Of a DNA stretch of 64,000 nucleotides, positions 43,061 through 52,386 are shown in pieces. The DNA comes from Leucobacter sp. L43 (GTDB lineage Bacteria; Actinomycetota; Actinomycetes; Actinomycetales; Microbacteriaceae): positions 310,001 to 374,000 of the forward strand of contig NZ_JAENJG010000001.1 of assembly GCF_016597785.1 (NCBI RefSeq), written 5' to 3'. The first letter of the stretch is position 1; each line of letters begins with the position of its first letter. The position numbers were made by a program, and so were the translations under genes. The notes beneath the pieces are model-generated. The model saw only the letters and a program-made list of their open reading frames with translations, did no database searches and was not told the origin of the DNA.

Positions 43061-44014
43061 TCAGTGGCCGTCGGCATCGTCCGAATGGGTTTCGTCACTC
43101 GCGCCGTGCATCTCCCCGTGGCCGGCGTCGACGACGAATTCGGCCGTGTGCACGGTTCCATCGACTTGGAAGTCGAAGTAGAGGAGATAGCGGCCTGCAG
43201 TGGGCGCCTCGGCCATGAATCCGATTTCAGGGCCTGCCGTGCTGCCAACGCGAGGCGCGTCGCCCTGAGCGTGGACGTGCAGATACGCCAGATCTCCATC
43301 GCGAAGCGCGACCAAATGGCCGAATGCTCCGAGGTACGGCTCGAGCGCAGTGACCGGCTTCCCGTCGCGTGCTACGGAGACCGTGACATCACTCGTGGTT
43401 CCGGCGGTGAGATCTCCGTCGAGGGTGACGTCGAAGTCGTCGACCTCTGCAGTGCGCCGCACCTCTGACGTGACGGGAGAGAAGGTGCCGGCGACCTCTA
43501 CCGTGCGCGTCAGCGTGACTCCCTCTGCTCCCTCCGTCGCGGGGGTGAAATCGGCATAGACACGGTACGTGCCGGCAGAATCCCATGTCCACGGCAGAGA
43601 CCATGTCCCGGTGGCCTCATCGAGTTGCGGGTGGACGTGACGGAACTCGGCGCCGTCCGCGCGGACGACGATGAGGTGCAGGTCTTTTTCGTGCGCTTCA
43701 GCGAATTCTGTGACCGCTTCACCCGAGAGTGTCTGCACCTGAAAGCTCAGCTCACCTCGTGCGCCGACGTCTCCTGGCGCGGCTATCGGCGCGAGCACGA
43801 AGCCGCCCGCTTCGATGGAGACGCCGTTCGGGGTGCTCTCTTCCGTCTGCGCCTCGTTCGTACTCTTGCCCGCATCATGCTGGTTCATTTCGCCTCTATC
43901 CGTCCACCCTGCAACAACTCGGTCTGGAATGACGGCTCCGGCGGCCGCGAAAGCACCGCCGAAGGCCACTGCTAACCCCGCACCGTAGAGCGCGAGGCGT
44001 GCGCCGGCACGCAT
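43061..44014 (-). CDS. Membrane-anchored protein of the copper island, possible periplasmic-type copper binder
   Basis: 317 aa. Signal-anchor near residues 7-28 (LALYGAGLAVAFGGAFAAAG); large extracytoplasmic part of beta-sandwich look, with HVHPQLDEATGTWSLPW, HLIVVRADGAEFRH and YLHVHAQGDAPRV, and a His-rich end (GHGEMHGASDETHSDDADGH). It overlaps copZ by one base. Proteins of this kind bind copper on the outer face in actinobacteria; an exact family name is unsure. Confidence 0.75.
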   Translation of the reverse strand: MRAGARLALYGAGLAVAFGGAFAAAGAVIPDRVVAGWTDRGEMNQHDAGKSTNEAQTEESTPNGVSIEAGGFVLAPIAAPGDVGARGELSFQVQTLSGEAVTEFAEAHEKDLHLIVVRADGAEFRHVHPQLDEATGTWSLPWTWDSAGTYRVYADFTPATEGAEGVTLTRTVEVAGTFSPVTSEVRRTAEVDDFDVTLDGDLTAGTTSDVTVSVARDGKPVTALEPYLGAFGHLVALRDGDLAYLHVHAQGDAPRVGSTAGPEIGFMAEAPTAGRYLLYFDFQVDGTVHTAEFVVDAGHGEMHGASDETHSDDADGH

Positions 44015-44223
44015 CAGGCTCTCACCGCCGTGTAACCGGCCTCCGCGACCGCAGCAAGCACCTGCGTGTCGTCAATCTCACCCCGACCGGACACGACGAG
44101 CTCGCCCGTCTGTGCGCTGATCGCGATCTCCTCGATGCCGGGGATCTCCTCGACTTCTTCTCGAATCGACATCTCGCAGTGCCCGCAGGTCATGCCGGTC
44201 ACTTGGTAATGGTTCACATTCAT
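44014..44223 (-). CDS. copZ: Copper chaperone CopZ, HMA domain
   Basis: 69 aa, the standard length. GMTCGHC (Cys13, Cys16) is the Cu(I) site; the rest is the ferredoxin-like fold (VEEIPGIEEIAISAQTGELVV). It delivers Cu(I) to CopA and CsoR. First gene of the minus-strand copper operon, with two CsoR sites directly upstream. Confidence 0.95.
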   Translation of the reverse strand: MNVNHYQVTGMTCGHCEMSIREEVEEIPGIEEIAISAQTGELVVSGRGEIDDTQVLAAVAEAGYTAVRA

Positions 44224-44244
44224 CGATTGCGCCTCCTCATTCCA

Positions 44245-44259
44245 TACCCCTATGGGGTA
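44245..44259 (-). promoter_or_regulatory. CsoR-type operator, proximal site
   Basis: TACCCC-TAT-GGGGTA, a near-perfect CsoR box, 22 bp before the copZ ATG. Confidence 0.85.
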
Positions 44260-44273
44260 CCAATACGGCTCAC

Positions 44274-44296
44274 AATATACCCCCTATAGGTATATT
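44274..44296 (-). promoter_or_regulatory. CsoR-type operator, distal site
   Basis: AATATACC-CCCTAT-AGGTATATT, a CsoR-like palindrome with AT flanks; its TATA parts may double as the -10 box. Distance between the two sites is about 33 bp centre to centre. Confidence 0.7.
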
Positions 44297-44471
44297 GCAA
44301 GGCCGCGTGCGGCTCGTCGCCGCATCGAGTACGCGGGACTCGGCCGTTGGCGAGCGTGCCCGATTGGAGGGGCCGTAGCGAGTCAATGGCTCGGTCTGCA
44401 GGCGTCCTCGTCTCCGAACAATCAACCTACGGTTGGCATCGTCCCGACATCGACTCGCCTAGCGTCGAAGC

Positions 44472-45215
44472 ATGACCGTGGACCCCCTCTCCCCTGCCCT
44501 TCCGGCGCCGCAGCAATCCTCCCCTCTGGGAGCAGTCCGGGTGTCTGCCACGGGCCTCCGCGTCCGCTACGGCGAAGCGGTGGCGCTGGACGGCGTCGAT
44601 GTGGAGGTGCGTGACAGCGAGTCCGTGGCGATCATGGGTCCCTCTGGATCGGGGAAGAGCACCCTGCTCTACGCGATGGCGGGAATCATCAGGCCAGCAG
44701 AGGGAACGGTGACGCTTCGCACGCGCGAAGGGGTCGAAGAGCTCGGGAGCCTGTCGGATGCAGCCCGGTCGGCGGTGCGCCTGCGGGAGTTCGGCTTCGT
44801 GTTTCAGCAGGGCATGCTGATCCCCGAACTCACGGCGACGGAGAACGTCGCGATACCTCTGCTCCTGATCGGCATGGGGAAGCGCGCCGCGATGGAACGC
44901 GCGACATCCCTCTTGGAGGACCTGGGTCTCTCGGGCCTCGCCGGGCGCAGGATCGGCCAGCTTTCAGGCGGTCAGGCGCAACGCGTGGCAATCGCTCGGG
45001 CCCGCGCGACGAACGCTCCAGTCGTCTGCGCCGACGAGCCGACCGGCGCGCTCGATTCGAAGACGGCGTCGGAGGTGCTGGATGTACTGCTCGCCGAGAC
45101 CACAGCACAGGGTCGGGCGCTGATCATCGTGACGCACGACGCGGACGTGGCACGCCGCTGCTCCCGGGTGGTTCGACTGCGGGACGGTCGCGTCGTCCAC
45201 CGCGAAACGCGATGA
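44472..45215 (+). CDS. ABC transporter ATP-binding protein (LolD/MacB type)
   Basis: 247 aa. Walker A MGPSGSGKSTLL, signature LSGGQAQRVAIARA, Walker B VVCADEPTGALD, typical of the MacB/LolD/FtsE group. ATG 44472 follows GAAGC. The TGA overlaps the ATG of the permease by four bases. Together they form an exporter or mechanotransmission-type system rather than an importer. Confidence 0.93.
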   Translation: MTVDPLSPALPAPQQSSPLGAVRVSATGLRVRYGEAVALDGVDVEVRDSESVAIMGPSGSGKSTLLYAMAGIIRPAEGTVTLRTREGVEELGSLSDAARSAVRLREFGFVFQQGMLIPELTATENVAIPLLLIGMGKRAAMERATSLLEDLGLSGLAGRRIGQLSGGQAQRVAIARARATNAPVVCADEPTGALDSKTASEVLDVLLAETTAQGRALIIVTHDADVARRCSRVVRLRDGRVVHRETR

Positions 45216-46576
45216 GCGCTCGTCGAGCCCGAGTGCACGCCCGACTGTCCGCGCTGTGGTTGCTGGTGAAGCCCGCTCGGCATGGTCTCCCGGCATTGCC
45301 GATCCTCGCGTATGCCGTGATCTCTGCGGTGGTGCTGAGCGTCGTCGTGTTGGCCCGGGCCTACTGGAACGCCCCGGACCCCGAAGGCGTTGGGCAGTAC
45401 CGGGTCCTCGCGGCGGCTATGATGGCGGCGCTCGTGGTGCCCGTCGGGACTCTCGGCGCGACCGCTGCCCGACTCTCCGCCAGGCGCCGCGAAGATCGGC
45501 TTGCGACACTGCGGTTGATGGGCGCCTCATCGACCTGGGTGCGAGGAGTCGCGCTTGTGGAAGCTGCACTGATCGCGGGCGGGGGCGCTCTCGCAGGTCT
45601 CATGCTCTACGTGCCGCTCGTGCCGTTCCTCTCGCACATCGAGGTTGCCGGCAGCCCACTGGGTGCGGATCACGCATGGCTCTCGTCGCCGCTCGTCGTA
45701 GCGCTCCTGCTCAGTGTCGTGGTGGTCGCGATAACGAGCGCAGGTGCGAGTCTGAGACGAGCCTTGATCTCACCGCTCGGGGTACGCATGCGCCATGATG
45801 CGCCGCGGATGCACTGGCTGCGCGTCGTGATCGCGGCGCTCGTGGTGGGAGTCTCGGTGCTCGTACTGCAGTTGACGTCGGTGAGTTGGGGAGCCATCGG
45901 TATCACGGCGGCACTCGTCGCGGCATTCGTCGCAGTGATGGCCGCGCTTCACCCGATGGGCCCCTACCTCGTGGCGCGGCTCGCTCGGCGCAGACTCGCA
46001 CGTTCGCACGATGCAGCAACTCTGATTGCTCTGCGCGGTGTGCTCGAGTCGCCGCAGGCGGCGTGGAGACAGGTGTCAGGGGTGGCGTTAGCCAGCTTCA
46101 TCGCAGTCCCTGCTGGATCCGCGCTGGGCTTTCTCGATACCGTGCAGCGCCTCTCCGAAGCGGTGACGCCGGAGCACATCCTCTTCTTCGGCGACATCCG
46201 CCTGGTGGTGGTGGCGGCGGTCGCCGTGTCGTATCTCCTCGTCGCCTGCTCAGTCGGTGTCACCCAGGCGGCTGCGGTGCTGGAACGAAGAACCCTGTAC
46301 GTGAGTCTCGACCGCCTCGGCATGCCGCTCGCCGTGATGACGCGCTCGCGGCGCCTCTCCGTGAGTACCCCGCTGCTCGTGGCGGCCATCGTTCCGGCCT
46401 GCATCGCCGCCCTGCTCGCCGTCCCCGTCGTGGGGGTATCGGTGGCCACCGCCCCGCTGTTCATCGTCACGGTCGCCGGTTGCATCGCCGCCGGCACGGT
46501 GATGGTGCAGCTGGGAGTCGTCGCGACCACGCCGGTGCTGCGGCGCGTGCTCTCGGAGCCGGATCGCGAGCTGTGA
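45212..46576 (+). CDS. FtsX-like ABC permease
   Basis: 454 aa with FtsX-type membrane helices (first about 22-45; others near 75-95, 125-150, 170-190 and further). Motif RREDRLATLRLMGASSTWVR is typical of FtsX permeases. Coupled by ATGA to the ATPase. Substrate unknown; frequent targets are antimicrobial peptides or lipids. Confidence 0.85.
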   Translation: MSARRARVHARLSALWLLVKPARHGLPALPILAYAVISAVVLSVVVLARAYWNAPDPEGVGQYRVLAAAMMAALVVPVGTLGATAARLSARRREDRLATLRLMGASSTWVRGVALVEAALIAGGGALAGLMLYVPLVPFLSHIEVAGSPLGADHAWLSSPLVVALLLSVVVVAITSAGASLRRALISPLGVRMRHDAPRMHWLRVVIAALVVGVSVLVLQLTSVSWGAIGITAALVAAFVAVMAALHPMGPYLVARLARRRLARSHDAATLIALRGVLESPQAAWRQVSGVALASFIAVPAGSALGFLDTVQRLSEAVTPEHILFFGDIRLVVVAAVAVSYLLVACSVGVTQAAAVLERRTLYVSLDRLGMPLAVMTRSRRLSVSTPLLVAAIVPACIAALLAVPVVGVSVATAPLFIVTVAGCIAAGTVMVQLGVVATTPVLRRVLSEPDREL

Positions 46577-46673
46577 TCGGCAGCAGTTCAACCCGGGGTT
46601 GGCATCCGCTCGCACCTGCGCATCCGTAGCGTCGAGAGCACGAAGCACCCCAGACGAACAGGAGCACGACGCC

Positions 46674-47576
46674 ATGACGATCGAAGTTGAGGCTTTGACC
46701 AAAACCTATGCGGACACCCACGCCGTCCGTGAAGTGAGCTTCACGGTCCAGCCGGGGAAGGTCACGGGATTCCTGGGACCGAACGGAGCAGGCAAGTCCA
46801 CGACGATGCGATCGATCGTCGGTCTCGACCGTCCCACCTCTGGCCGAGCGCTCATCGCAGGCACCGAGTACCGGGAGTTCGCGGCTCCGCTGCGGGAAGT
46901 GGGTGCGCTGCTCGACGCGAAGGCAGCGCACAGATCTCGCGCGGCAGCGAACTACCTCGCGTCGATCGCAGCGACGCATCGCATCCCGCGCTCGCGGGTC
47001 GACGAGGTTCTCGAGGCGACGGGCCTCACTGCGGTCGCGAGAAAGAAGGTCGGCACGTTCTCCCTCGGCATGGGCCAGCGCTTGGGCATCGCGGCGGCGC
47101 TGCTCGGTGACCCGGGCACGCTGATCCTCGACGAACCCGTGAACGGCTTGGATCCGGAGGGGGTGACGTGGGTGCGCGAGCTGCTGGCCCGTCTGGCGAC
47201 CGAGGGCAGAACGGTGTTCCTCTCCTCCCATCTGCTGAGCGAGCTCGCGCTCATCGCGGACCATGTCATCATCATCGGCCGCGGCGAGATCATCGCGGAC
47301 GCGCCGATCAACGCGCTCACCGAGCAGGGCGGCAGCCGCGTCCGCGTCCGCACGACCGATGCCCCAGCTCTCACTCGCCGGATCAGCGCCCCGGGCGTGA
47401 CCATCGTTTCGAACGAGCTGGGTCTGCTGGACGTGGAGGGCCTCACCGCCGAGCAAGTCGCCCGCGCCGCCCACGAGGCGGGCGTCCTGCTGACGGAGCT
47501 GACGCCGCTGCGCCAGACACTCGAAGAGGCGTACAACCAGCTCACCCGAGACTCCGTCGAGTATGTCTCAGCCTGA
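46674..47576 (+). CDS. ABC transporter ATP-binding protein (DrrA/CcmA-like)
   Basis: 300 aa from ATG 46674 with AGGAGC upstream. Walker A FLGPNGAGKSTT, signature FSLGMGQRLGIAAALL, Walker B LILDEPVNGLDPEG; C-terminal about 80 residues as in drug exporters of the DrrA type. The signature has SLGM instead of SGG, a known variant. Pairs with the permease at 47604. Confidence 0.92.
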   Translation: MTIEVEALTKTYADTHAVREVSFTVQPGKVTGFLGPNGAGKSTTMRSIVGLDRPTSGRALIAGTEYREFAAPLREVGALLDAKAAHRSRAAANYLASIAATHRIPRSRVDEVLEATGLTAVARKKVGTFSLGMGQRLGIAAALLGDPGTLILDEPVNGLDPEGVTWVRELLARLATEGRTVFLSSHLLSELALIADHVIIIGRGEIIADAPINALTEQGGSRVRVRTTDAPALTRRISAPGVTIVSNELGLLDVEGLTAEQVARAAHEAGVLLTELTPLRQTLEEAYNQLTRDSVEYVSA

Positions 47577-47603
47577 TTCACCGCTTTCGAAAGGACGTTC
47601 CTC

Positions 47604-48425
47604 ATGAGTACGACCACGAGCACCGCCGAAGCCCGCGCCGCGCGCGATTCAACGGTGCGCAATGTCAGCCTCGGCGGCGCTATCGCCTCCGAATGGATCA
47701 AGTTCCGCGGGCTGGCCTCGAACCACATCCTCGCAGGATTCACCCTCCTGCTCCTGCTCGCGAACGGAGTTGCAATGCCTTGGGCGTACGTCTTCCGCGA
47801 CCGCGGCTCACCTCAGGCGGACTACGACCCCTACCCCGAGATGATCGTCGACAAAACCGGTTATGTCGGCGTCGTCCTCGCCGTGCTCGCAGTCCTGATG
47901 ATGGCGAACGAGTACCGTTCCGGGCAGATCAGCACCACGCTGCTCTCGGTCCCGCGCCGGACGCCGGCACTGGTCGCAAAGGCGGTGATCGTCGCGTCCA
48001 TCGGTTTCGGCATCGGTGTCGTGAGCTCGGCCATCGGCTCCGCCATCGCACCGACCGTCCTCGGCGGTGGTGGCTACAGCTACGCCTTGGACACACCCGT
48101 CCTGCTCCGACTCGTCGTCGGGTCGGGCCTGTACTTGGCCGCCATCGGCATGATCGGTCTCGCGCTCGGCACCGTCATTCGCAACGTCATCGCCGCGGTG
48201 CTTGCGACGCTCGTGCTCCTGCTGATCGTGCCCGTGATCCCGCAGATCTTCTCGGCACACGGCGCCGAGATCACCCGCTTCTTCCCGATTCAGGCCGGCT
48301 CGCTGCTCCTCGCCCCAGCCGGAACGGACCCGATGGGCCCGTGGGTCGGTTATGGCGTTCTGCTGATCTGGATGCTGGCGCTGTTCCTCGCCGCGGCGAT
48401 CACGCTCAAACGCCGAGACGCTTGA
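47604..48425 (+). CDS. ABC-2-type permease
   Basis: 273 aa with six membrane segments (about 35-55, 85-105, 122-150, 165-190, 195-215 and 245-265). A cytosolic start TTSTAEARAARDSTVRNVSL and WIKFRGLASNHILAGF are typical of ABC-2 permeases. Follows GAAAGGA. Partner of the ATPase at 46674; exports unknown substrate. Confidence 0.88.
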   Translation: MSTTTSTAEARAARDSTVRNVSLGGAIASEWIKFRGLASNHILAGFTLLLLLANGVAMPWAYVFRDRGSPQADYDPYPEMIVDKTGYVGVVLAVLAVLMMANEYRSGQISTTLLSVPRRTPALVAKAVIVASIGFGIGVVSSAIGSAIAPTVLGGGGYSYALDTPVLLRLVVGSGLYLAAIGMIGLALGTVIRNVIAAVLATLVLLLIVPVIPQIFSAHGAEITRFFPIQAGSLLLAPAGTDPMGPWVGYGVLLIWMLALFLAAAITLKRRDA

Positions 48426-48489
48426 ACGGGTGCCCGGGCCGAGCGTGGGGAAGAATGAGAGCACAGCTCGGGAGGGAGTCGGCGAACGT

Positions 48490-49707
48490 ATGAGTACTCA
48501 TGCAACCCAGCCGGGGGTGGCTGCCGAGGAGGTCGACCGCGTCCTCGGTTCCCGGATGCTGCGCTGGATCAGCGCACATCAGAGCGTGGTCGACGGCCTC
48601 GTCGCCGTGATGTGTCTCGTGGTTCAAGCGCTCGTGCTCGTGCTGCCGCGTGCGCTACCGCTCTGGCCGGGCCTGCTCCTGGCGATCGTCTCGAGCGCCC
48701 TGCTGCTCGGTCGACGCCGGTATCCGCGGGCGGTCCTCGTGGCCATCGCGCTCGTCAGCACGGCGGGTGCCCTCGTCCCCACCCCGGTCGCACTGCTGGG
48801 ACTGCCCGCGGCTGTGGCGCTCTACACCGTCGCCTCTCTGCTGCCCACCGGGACCGCACTCATGGGGTACGCGGTCCTCGTGGGAGTGCCTGCACTCGGA
48901 GCCCTCGTTCGCTTTTTGATCACCGGCGCACCTCAGACGCCCTCATTGCTCGACCCGTTGGCGTTGCTCGCTCTCGCTCTGGGTATCGCCGCACGCAGCG
49001 CGGCCGGGCGCCGTGAGGCGCTCACGGAACTGGTCAACCAACGGCTCAGCACCGCGCGGATCATCGAACGGCAGCGGATCTCCGCAGAAATGCACGACAT
49101 TGTCGCCCACTCGCTGTCGACGATGATCGCCCTCGCGGACGGCGCATCAGACGCCTGGCAGAAGCACCCCGAGCGGTCAGCTGTGGCACTCCGCAGATTG
49201 GGCGACGTCGGGCGAAGCGCATTGTCCGACATGAAGCGAGTCCTGCAGGTACTCCGCGAGGATGACGCGAAACTCGACGAGAGCCTGCATCGCTCAGGGC
49301 ACAACGCTCCAGATCTGGAGGACGTCATCGAAGTCTTTCGCAGCACCGGAATGCCTGTCACGCTCTCACGCTCCGGAACGGCACTGCCCGAGGATCCTGC
49401 GCTCTCGACGACGGTGTACAGAATCGTCCAAGAAGCGCTCACGAACGCGCTGCGCTACGCCATCGGAGCCACACGAGTAGAGGTCGGCATCGACGTCGCG
49501 GGCGGTACCGTGACGGTGCAGGTTGCCGACGACGGGCTCGCCGCCCCTCAAGCGGGCCGTGCTCCGAGTCAGGGCAGCGGCCGGGGGCTGCTCGGCATCG
49601 CTGAGCGTGCCGCGACGTACGGCGGCAGCAGCGCAGCAGGTCCAAGCCTCGGCGGTGGTTGGCAGGTGCACGCGACACTGCAGATCGATCAGGCAGGGCG
49701 TCCATGA
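48490..49707 (+). CDS. Sensor histidine kinase, HisKA_3 type
   Basis: 405 aa. N-terminal half has four to five membrane segments. The phosphoaccepting His is in ISAEMHDIVAHSLS; the ATPase has QEALTNALRYAIG, VQVADDGLA and GRGLLGIAERAATYGGSS. ATG 48490 is preferred to 48430. Overlaps the response regulator by four bases; the neighbouring ABC genes are candidate targets. Confidence 0.92.
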   Translation: MSTHATQPGVAAEEVDRVLGSRMLRWISAHQSVVDGLVAVMCLVVQALVLVLPRALPLWPGLLLAIVSSALLLGRRRYPRAVLVAIALVSTAGALVPTPVALLGLPAAVALYTVASLLPTGTALMGYAVLVGVPALGALVRFLITGAPQTPSLLDPLALLALALGIAARSAAGRREALTELVNQRLSTARIIERQRISAEMHDIVAHSLSTMIALADGASDAWQKHPERSAVALRRLGDVGRSALSDMKRVLQVLREDDAKLDESLHRSGHNAPDLEDVIEVFRSTGMPVTLSRSGTALPEDPALSTTVYRIVQEALTNALRYAIGATRVEVGIDVAGGTVTVQVADDGLAAPQAGRAPSQGSGRGLLGIAERAATYGGSSAAGPSLGGGWQVHATLQIDQAGRP

Positions 49708-50393
49708 CCGTGAGCAGATCGCCCAGGATCAGGGTCCTCTTGGTCGACGATCAAGAGTTCGTGCGGATGGGTGCCGCGCTCGTTCTGGACTCTGCCGACG
49801 ATATCGAGGTGGTCGGTGAGGCGGCCTCGGGAGAGGAGGCGATCCGCCGCTCACGGGAGCTCAAGCCTGACGTCGTGCTCATGGATGTGCGCATGCCGGG
49901 CATGGGCGGCATCGAAGCCACGAGGATCATCACTGCCGCGCACGCTGCGACGCGGGTGCTGGTGCTCACCACGTTCGACATCGACGAGTATGCCTTCGGC
50001 GGTCTCGAGGCCGGCGCCAGCGCGTTCCTCCTCAAGAGCTCTCCACCGGCCCGATTACGGGAAGCCGTTCGGACGGTGCATTCGGGTGAGGCTGTGGTCG
50101 AGCCGAGGATCACCCGGCAACTGATCGACCACTACGCCGCAAGCGGAGCACCGCATGTGCATGCGCGGTTCGCCGCGCATGCGGATCCGCTCGATCAACT
50201 CAGCCCACGGGAACGCGACGTCTTCGCGTGCATCACCGCCGGCCTCTCGAACAGCGAGATCGGCGAGGCCCTCCACCTGTCTACGGCCACGGTGAAGACG
50301 CACGTGAACCGGATATTCGCCAAGTTGCATCTGCGTGACCGCGTCCATGCGGTGATCCTCGGGTATGAGCTGCGCGGGAGGCGAGCACCGTAG
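49704..50393 (+). CDS. Response regulator, NarL/LuxR type
   Basis: 229 aa. Receiver domain VLLVDDQEFVRMGAALVL with phosphorylation Asp in PDVVLMDVRMPGMGG, and LuxR HTH LSPRERDVFACITAGLSNSEI, GEALHLSTATVKTHVNRIF. Partner of the upstream kinase. Likely controls the ABC exporter cluster. Confidence 0.95.
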   Translation: MTVSRSPRIRVLLVDDQEFVRMGAALVLDSADDIEVVGEAASGEEAIRRSRELKPDVVLMDVRMPGMGGIEATRIITAAHAATRVLVLTTFDIDEYAFGGLEAGASAFLLKSSPPARLREAVRTVHSGEAVVEPRITRQLIDHYAASGAPHVHARFAAHADPLDQLSPRERDVFACITAGLSNSEIGEALHLSTATVKTHVNRIFAKLHLRDRVHAVILGYELRGRRAP

Positions 50394-50414
50394 CGGCGAA
50401 ACCCGGCGGGCGGG

Positions 50415-51062
50415 CTACGGTGCGGCGGCGGGGGCCGGGGCGTCGATCGCGAGCTTCACGCCGATGGCTCCCAGCAGGGTACCCGTGACCCATTTCTGCC
50501 ATCGCATCCACGTGGGCTTGCGCTGCAGGAACGTGGCGACTGAGCCGGCGGCGACGATGATCGCGCCGTTGATCGCGACGCCGACGAGAATCTGGATCGC
50601 GCCGAGCTGGAAGCCCTGTGCGACGATGCTGCCCGCGCTGGGGTCGATGAACTGCGGGATGAGCGCGAGGTAGAGGATCGCGACCTTCGGGTTGAGGAGG
50701 TTCGTCAGCAGACCCATGCGGAAGAGTTTGCCGAATGAATCGCGTGGCAGGTCTGCGGTCTCGAACAGGGATCTGCCTCCCGGGCGAATCGTCTGGAAGG
50801 CGAGCCAGAGCAGGTACGCGGCTCCGGCGACCTTCAGCGCGATGAACAACCAGGGAACGACGAAGAACACTGCGGCCAACCCGAGATTCGCCATCATCAT
50901 GTAGGCCACGAAGCCGACGGCAGTCCCCGAGAGCGACATCATCCCGGCACGCCAACCCTGGCTGATGCTGCGAGAGACCAGGTACATCATGTTCGGTCCG
51001 GGGGTCAGTGCAAGCCCGAGCTCGACGAGAGCCATTCCGGCAGCTGCCGACAGCGAGATCAT
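50415..51062 (-). CDS. LysE-family exporter
   Basis: 215 aa with five to six membrane segments. Starts MISLSAAAGMALVELGLALTPGPNMMYLV, with the LTPGPN motif of the LysE/RhtB group; PWLFIALKVAGAAYLLWLAF near helix 3. Exports amino acids. The ATG at 51062 is preferred over the longer frame. Its stop is 21 bp from the stop of the response regulator. Confidence 0.9.
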   Translation of the reverse strand: MISLSAAAGMALVELGLALTPGPNMMYLVSRSISQGWRAGMMSLSGTAVGFVAYMMMANLGLAAVFFVVPWLFIALKVAGAAYLLWLAFQTIRPGGRSLFETADLPRDSFGKLFRMGLLTNLLNPKVAILYLALIPQFIDPSAGSIVAQGFQLGAIQILVGVAINGAIIVAAGSVATFLQRKPTWMRWQKWVTGTLLGAIGVKLAIDAPAPAAAP

Positions 51063-51168
51063 GCGCGATCCTCTCGTGACTCGGGCTGGGCGAGCGTTTC
51101 CTCCGTGCCGCACCGCGCCCAGTCTCCCATTCCCGAGCATGGGTCGCACGGGGACGGGGATATTTGCC

Positions 51169-52203
51169 TCACGGCCGGATGAGCACCTTCAGCGCCTCGC
51201 GCGAGTCCATCAGGCGGTACGCTTCGGCGATCTCATCGAGAGGCAGTTCCCGATCGAAGACTCTGCCGGGATCGATGGTCCCATCGAGAACCTGCGGGAG
51301 CGCCGCCTCGATATACGCCCGGACGGTCGCGGGCCCGCCCGTCAATGTCGCATTCTTGCCGAACAACGATCTGAAGCCCACGGGCGCTTCTTCGTATTGG
51401 GGGACGCCGACGCGGGAGATCGTGCCGCCTGGGCGCACCACGCCGTACGCCTGCTCATACGCCGGCATGTGGCCGACGGCTTCGAGGACGACGTGCGCGC
51501 CCTCCCCGCCCGTGATCTCGATCACCCGTGCGATGCCCTCTGCTCCCCGTTCCGCGACGATGTGCGTCGCGCCGAACTCGCGCCCGAGGGCGGTGCGGTC
51601 TTCGTGCCTGCCCATGAGGATGATCGTCGCTGCTCCCATGAGACGGGATGCGAGCACCGCGGAGAGACCGACGGCGCCGTCGCCGATGACGACGACCGTG
51701 TGTCCCGTCGCGACTCCGCCGGTGCGAGCGGCGTGGTACCCCGTGAGGTACACGTCGGAGAGCGTCAGCAGTGACGGCATCAGCGATTCTTCCGTCCCTT
51801 CGGGGATGACGACCGCGGTGCCGTCAGCTTGAGGAACGAGCAGCTTCTCCGCCTGCGTCGCCGAGGGTGCGCCGTCGAAGAAGCCGCCGTGCAGGCACGA
51901 GGTGGTCACGCCGTCGCGGCAGAAGGTACAGGTGTTGTCTGACCAGGCGAACGGGACGATCACCGTGTCGCCCACCCGCACATGTTCGACCGACGATCCG
52001 ACCTGCTCGACAACGCCGATCGCCTCGTGCCCCATCCGCCGCCCGCCGGGGGTCTCCTCCAGAGAGTGATACGGATGGAGATCGGATCCGCACACGCAGG
52101 CATAGGTCACCCGGATGATGGCGTCGGTCGGGCGTTGCAGCGTGGGTTCGGGAACTTCGACGACACGGACGTCGCCGGCACTGAACATCAGGGTGGCTCG
52201 CAT
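51169..52203 (-). CDS. Zinc-dependent alcohol dehydrogenase
   Basis: 344 aa, MDR family. Catalytic zinc CVCGSDLHPY and GHEAIGVVEQVGS; structural zinc DNTCTFCRDGVTTSCLHGG, with cysteines in place; nucleotide fold VVIGDGAVGLSAVLASRLMGA. Oxidises alcohols with NAD(P). Divergent from an XRE regulator gene. Confidence 0.93.
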   Translation of the reverse strand: MRATLMFSAGDVRVVEVPEPTLQRPTDAIIRVTYACVCGSDLHPYHSLEETPGGRRMGHEAIGVVEQVGSSVEHVRVGDTVIVPFAWSDNTCTFCRDGVTTSCLHGGFFDGAPSATQAEKLLVPQADGTAVVIPEGTEESLMPSLLTLSDVYLTGYHAARTGGVATGHTVVVIGDGAVGLSAVLASRLMGAATIILMGRHEDRTALGREFGATHIVAERGAEGIARVIEITGGEGAHVVLEAVGHMPAYEQAYGVVRPGGTISRVGVPQYEEAPVGFRSLFGKNATLTGGPATVRAYIEAALPQVLDGTIDPGRVFDRELPLDEIAEAYRLMDSREALKVLIRP

Positions 52204-52386
52204 GAGCGGTCCTCTCGTGTGGGTGGTGAGGCGGGGTGAGGCGGGGTGCGGCTGCGCCGCAGTCGCGGATGAGTCGTTGTGCAGCAGTGCCAGTGAAGCC
52301 TGCTCTCCGCCGCGGGGGAAGGCCCTGGCGAGAGGTGTACTACTGGTGCATCCTTCACTGCCTCCGGGCGTCCTACTGTGGACGGT

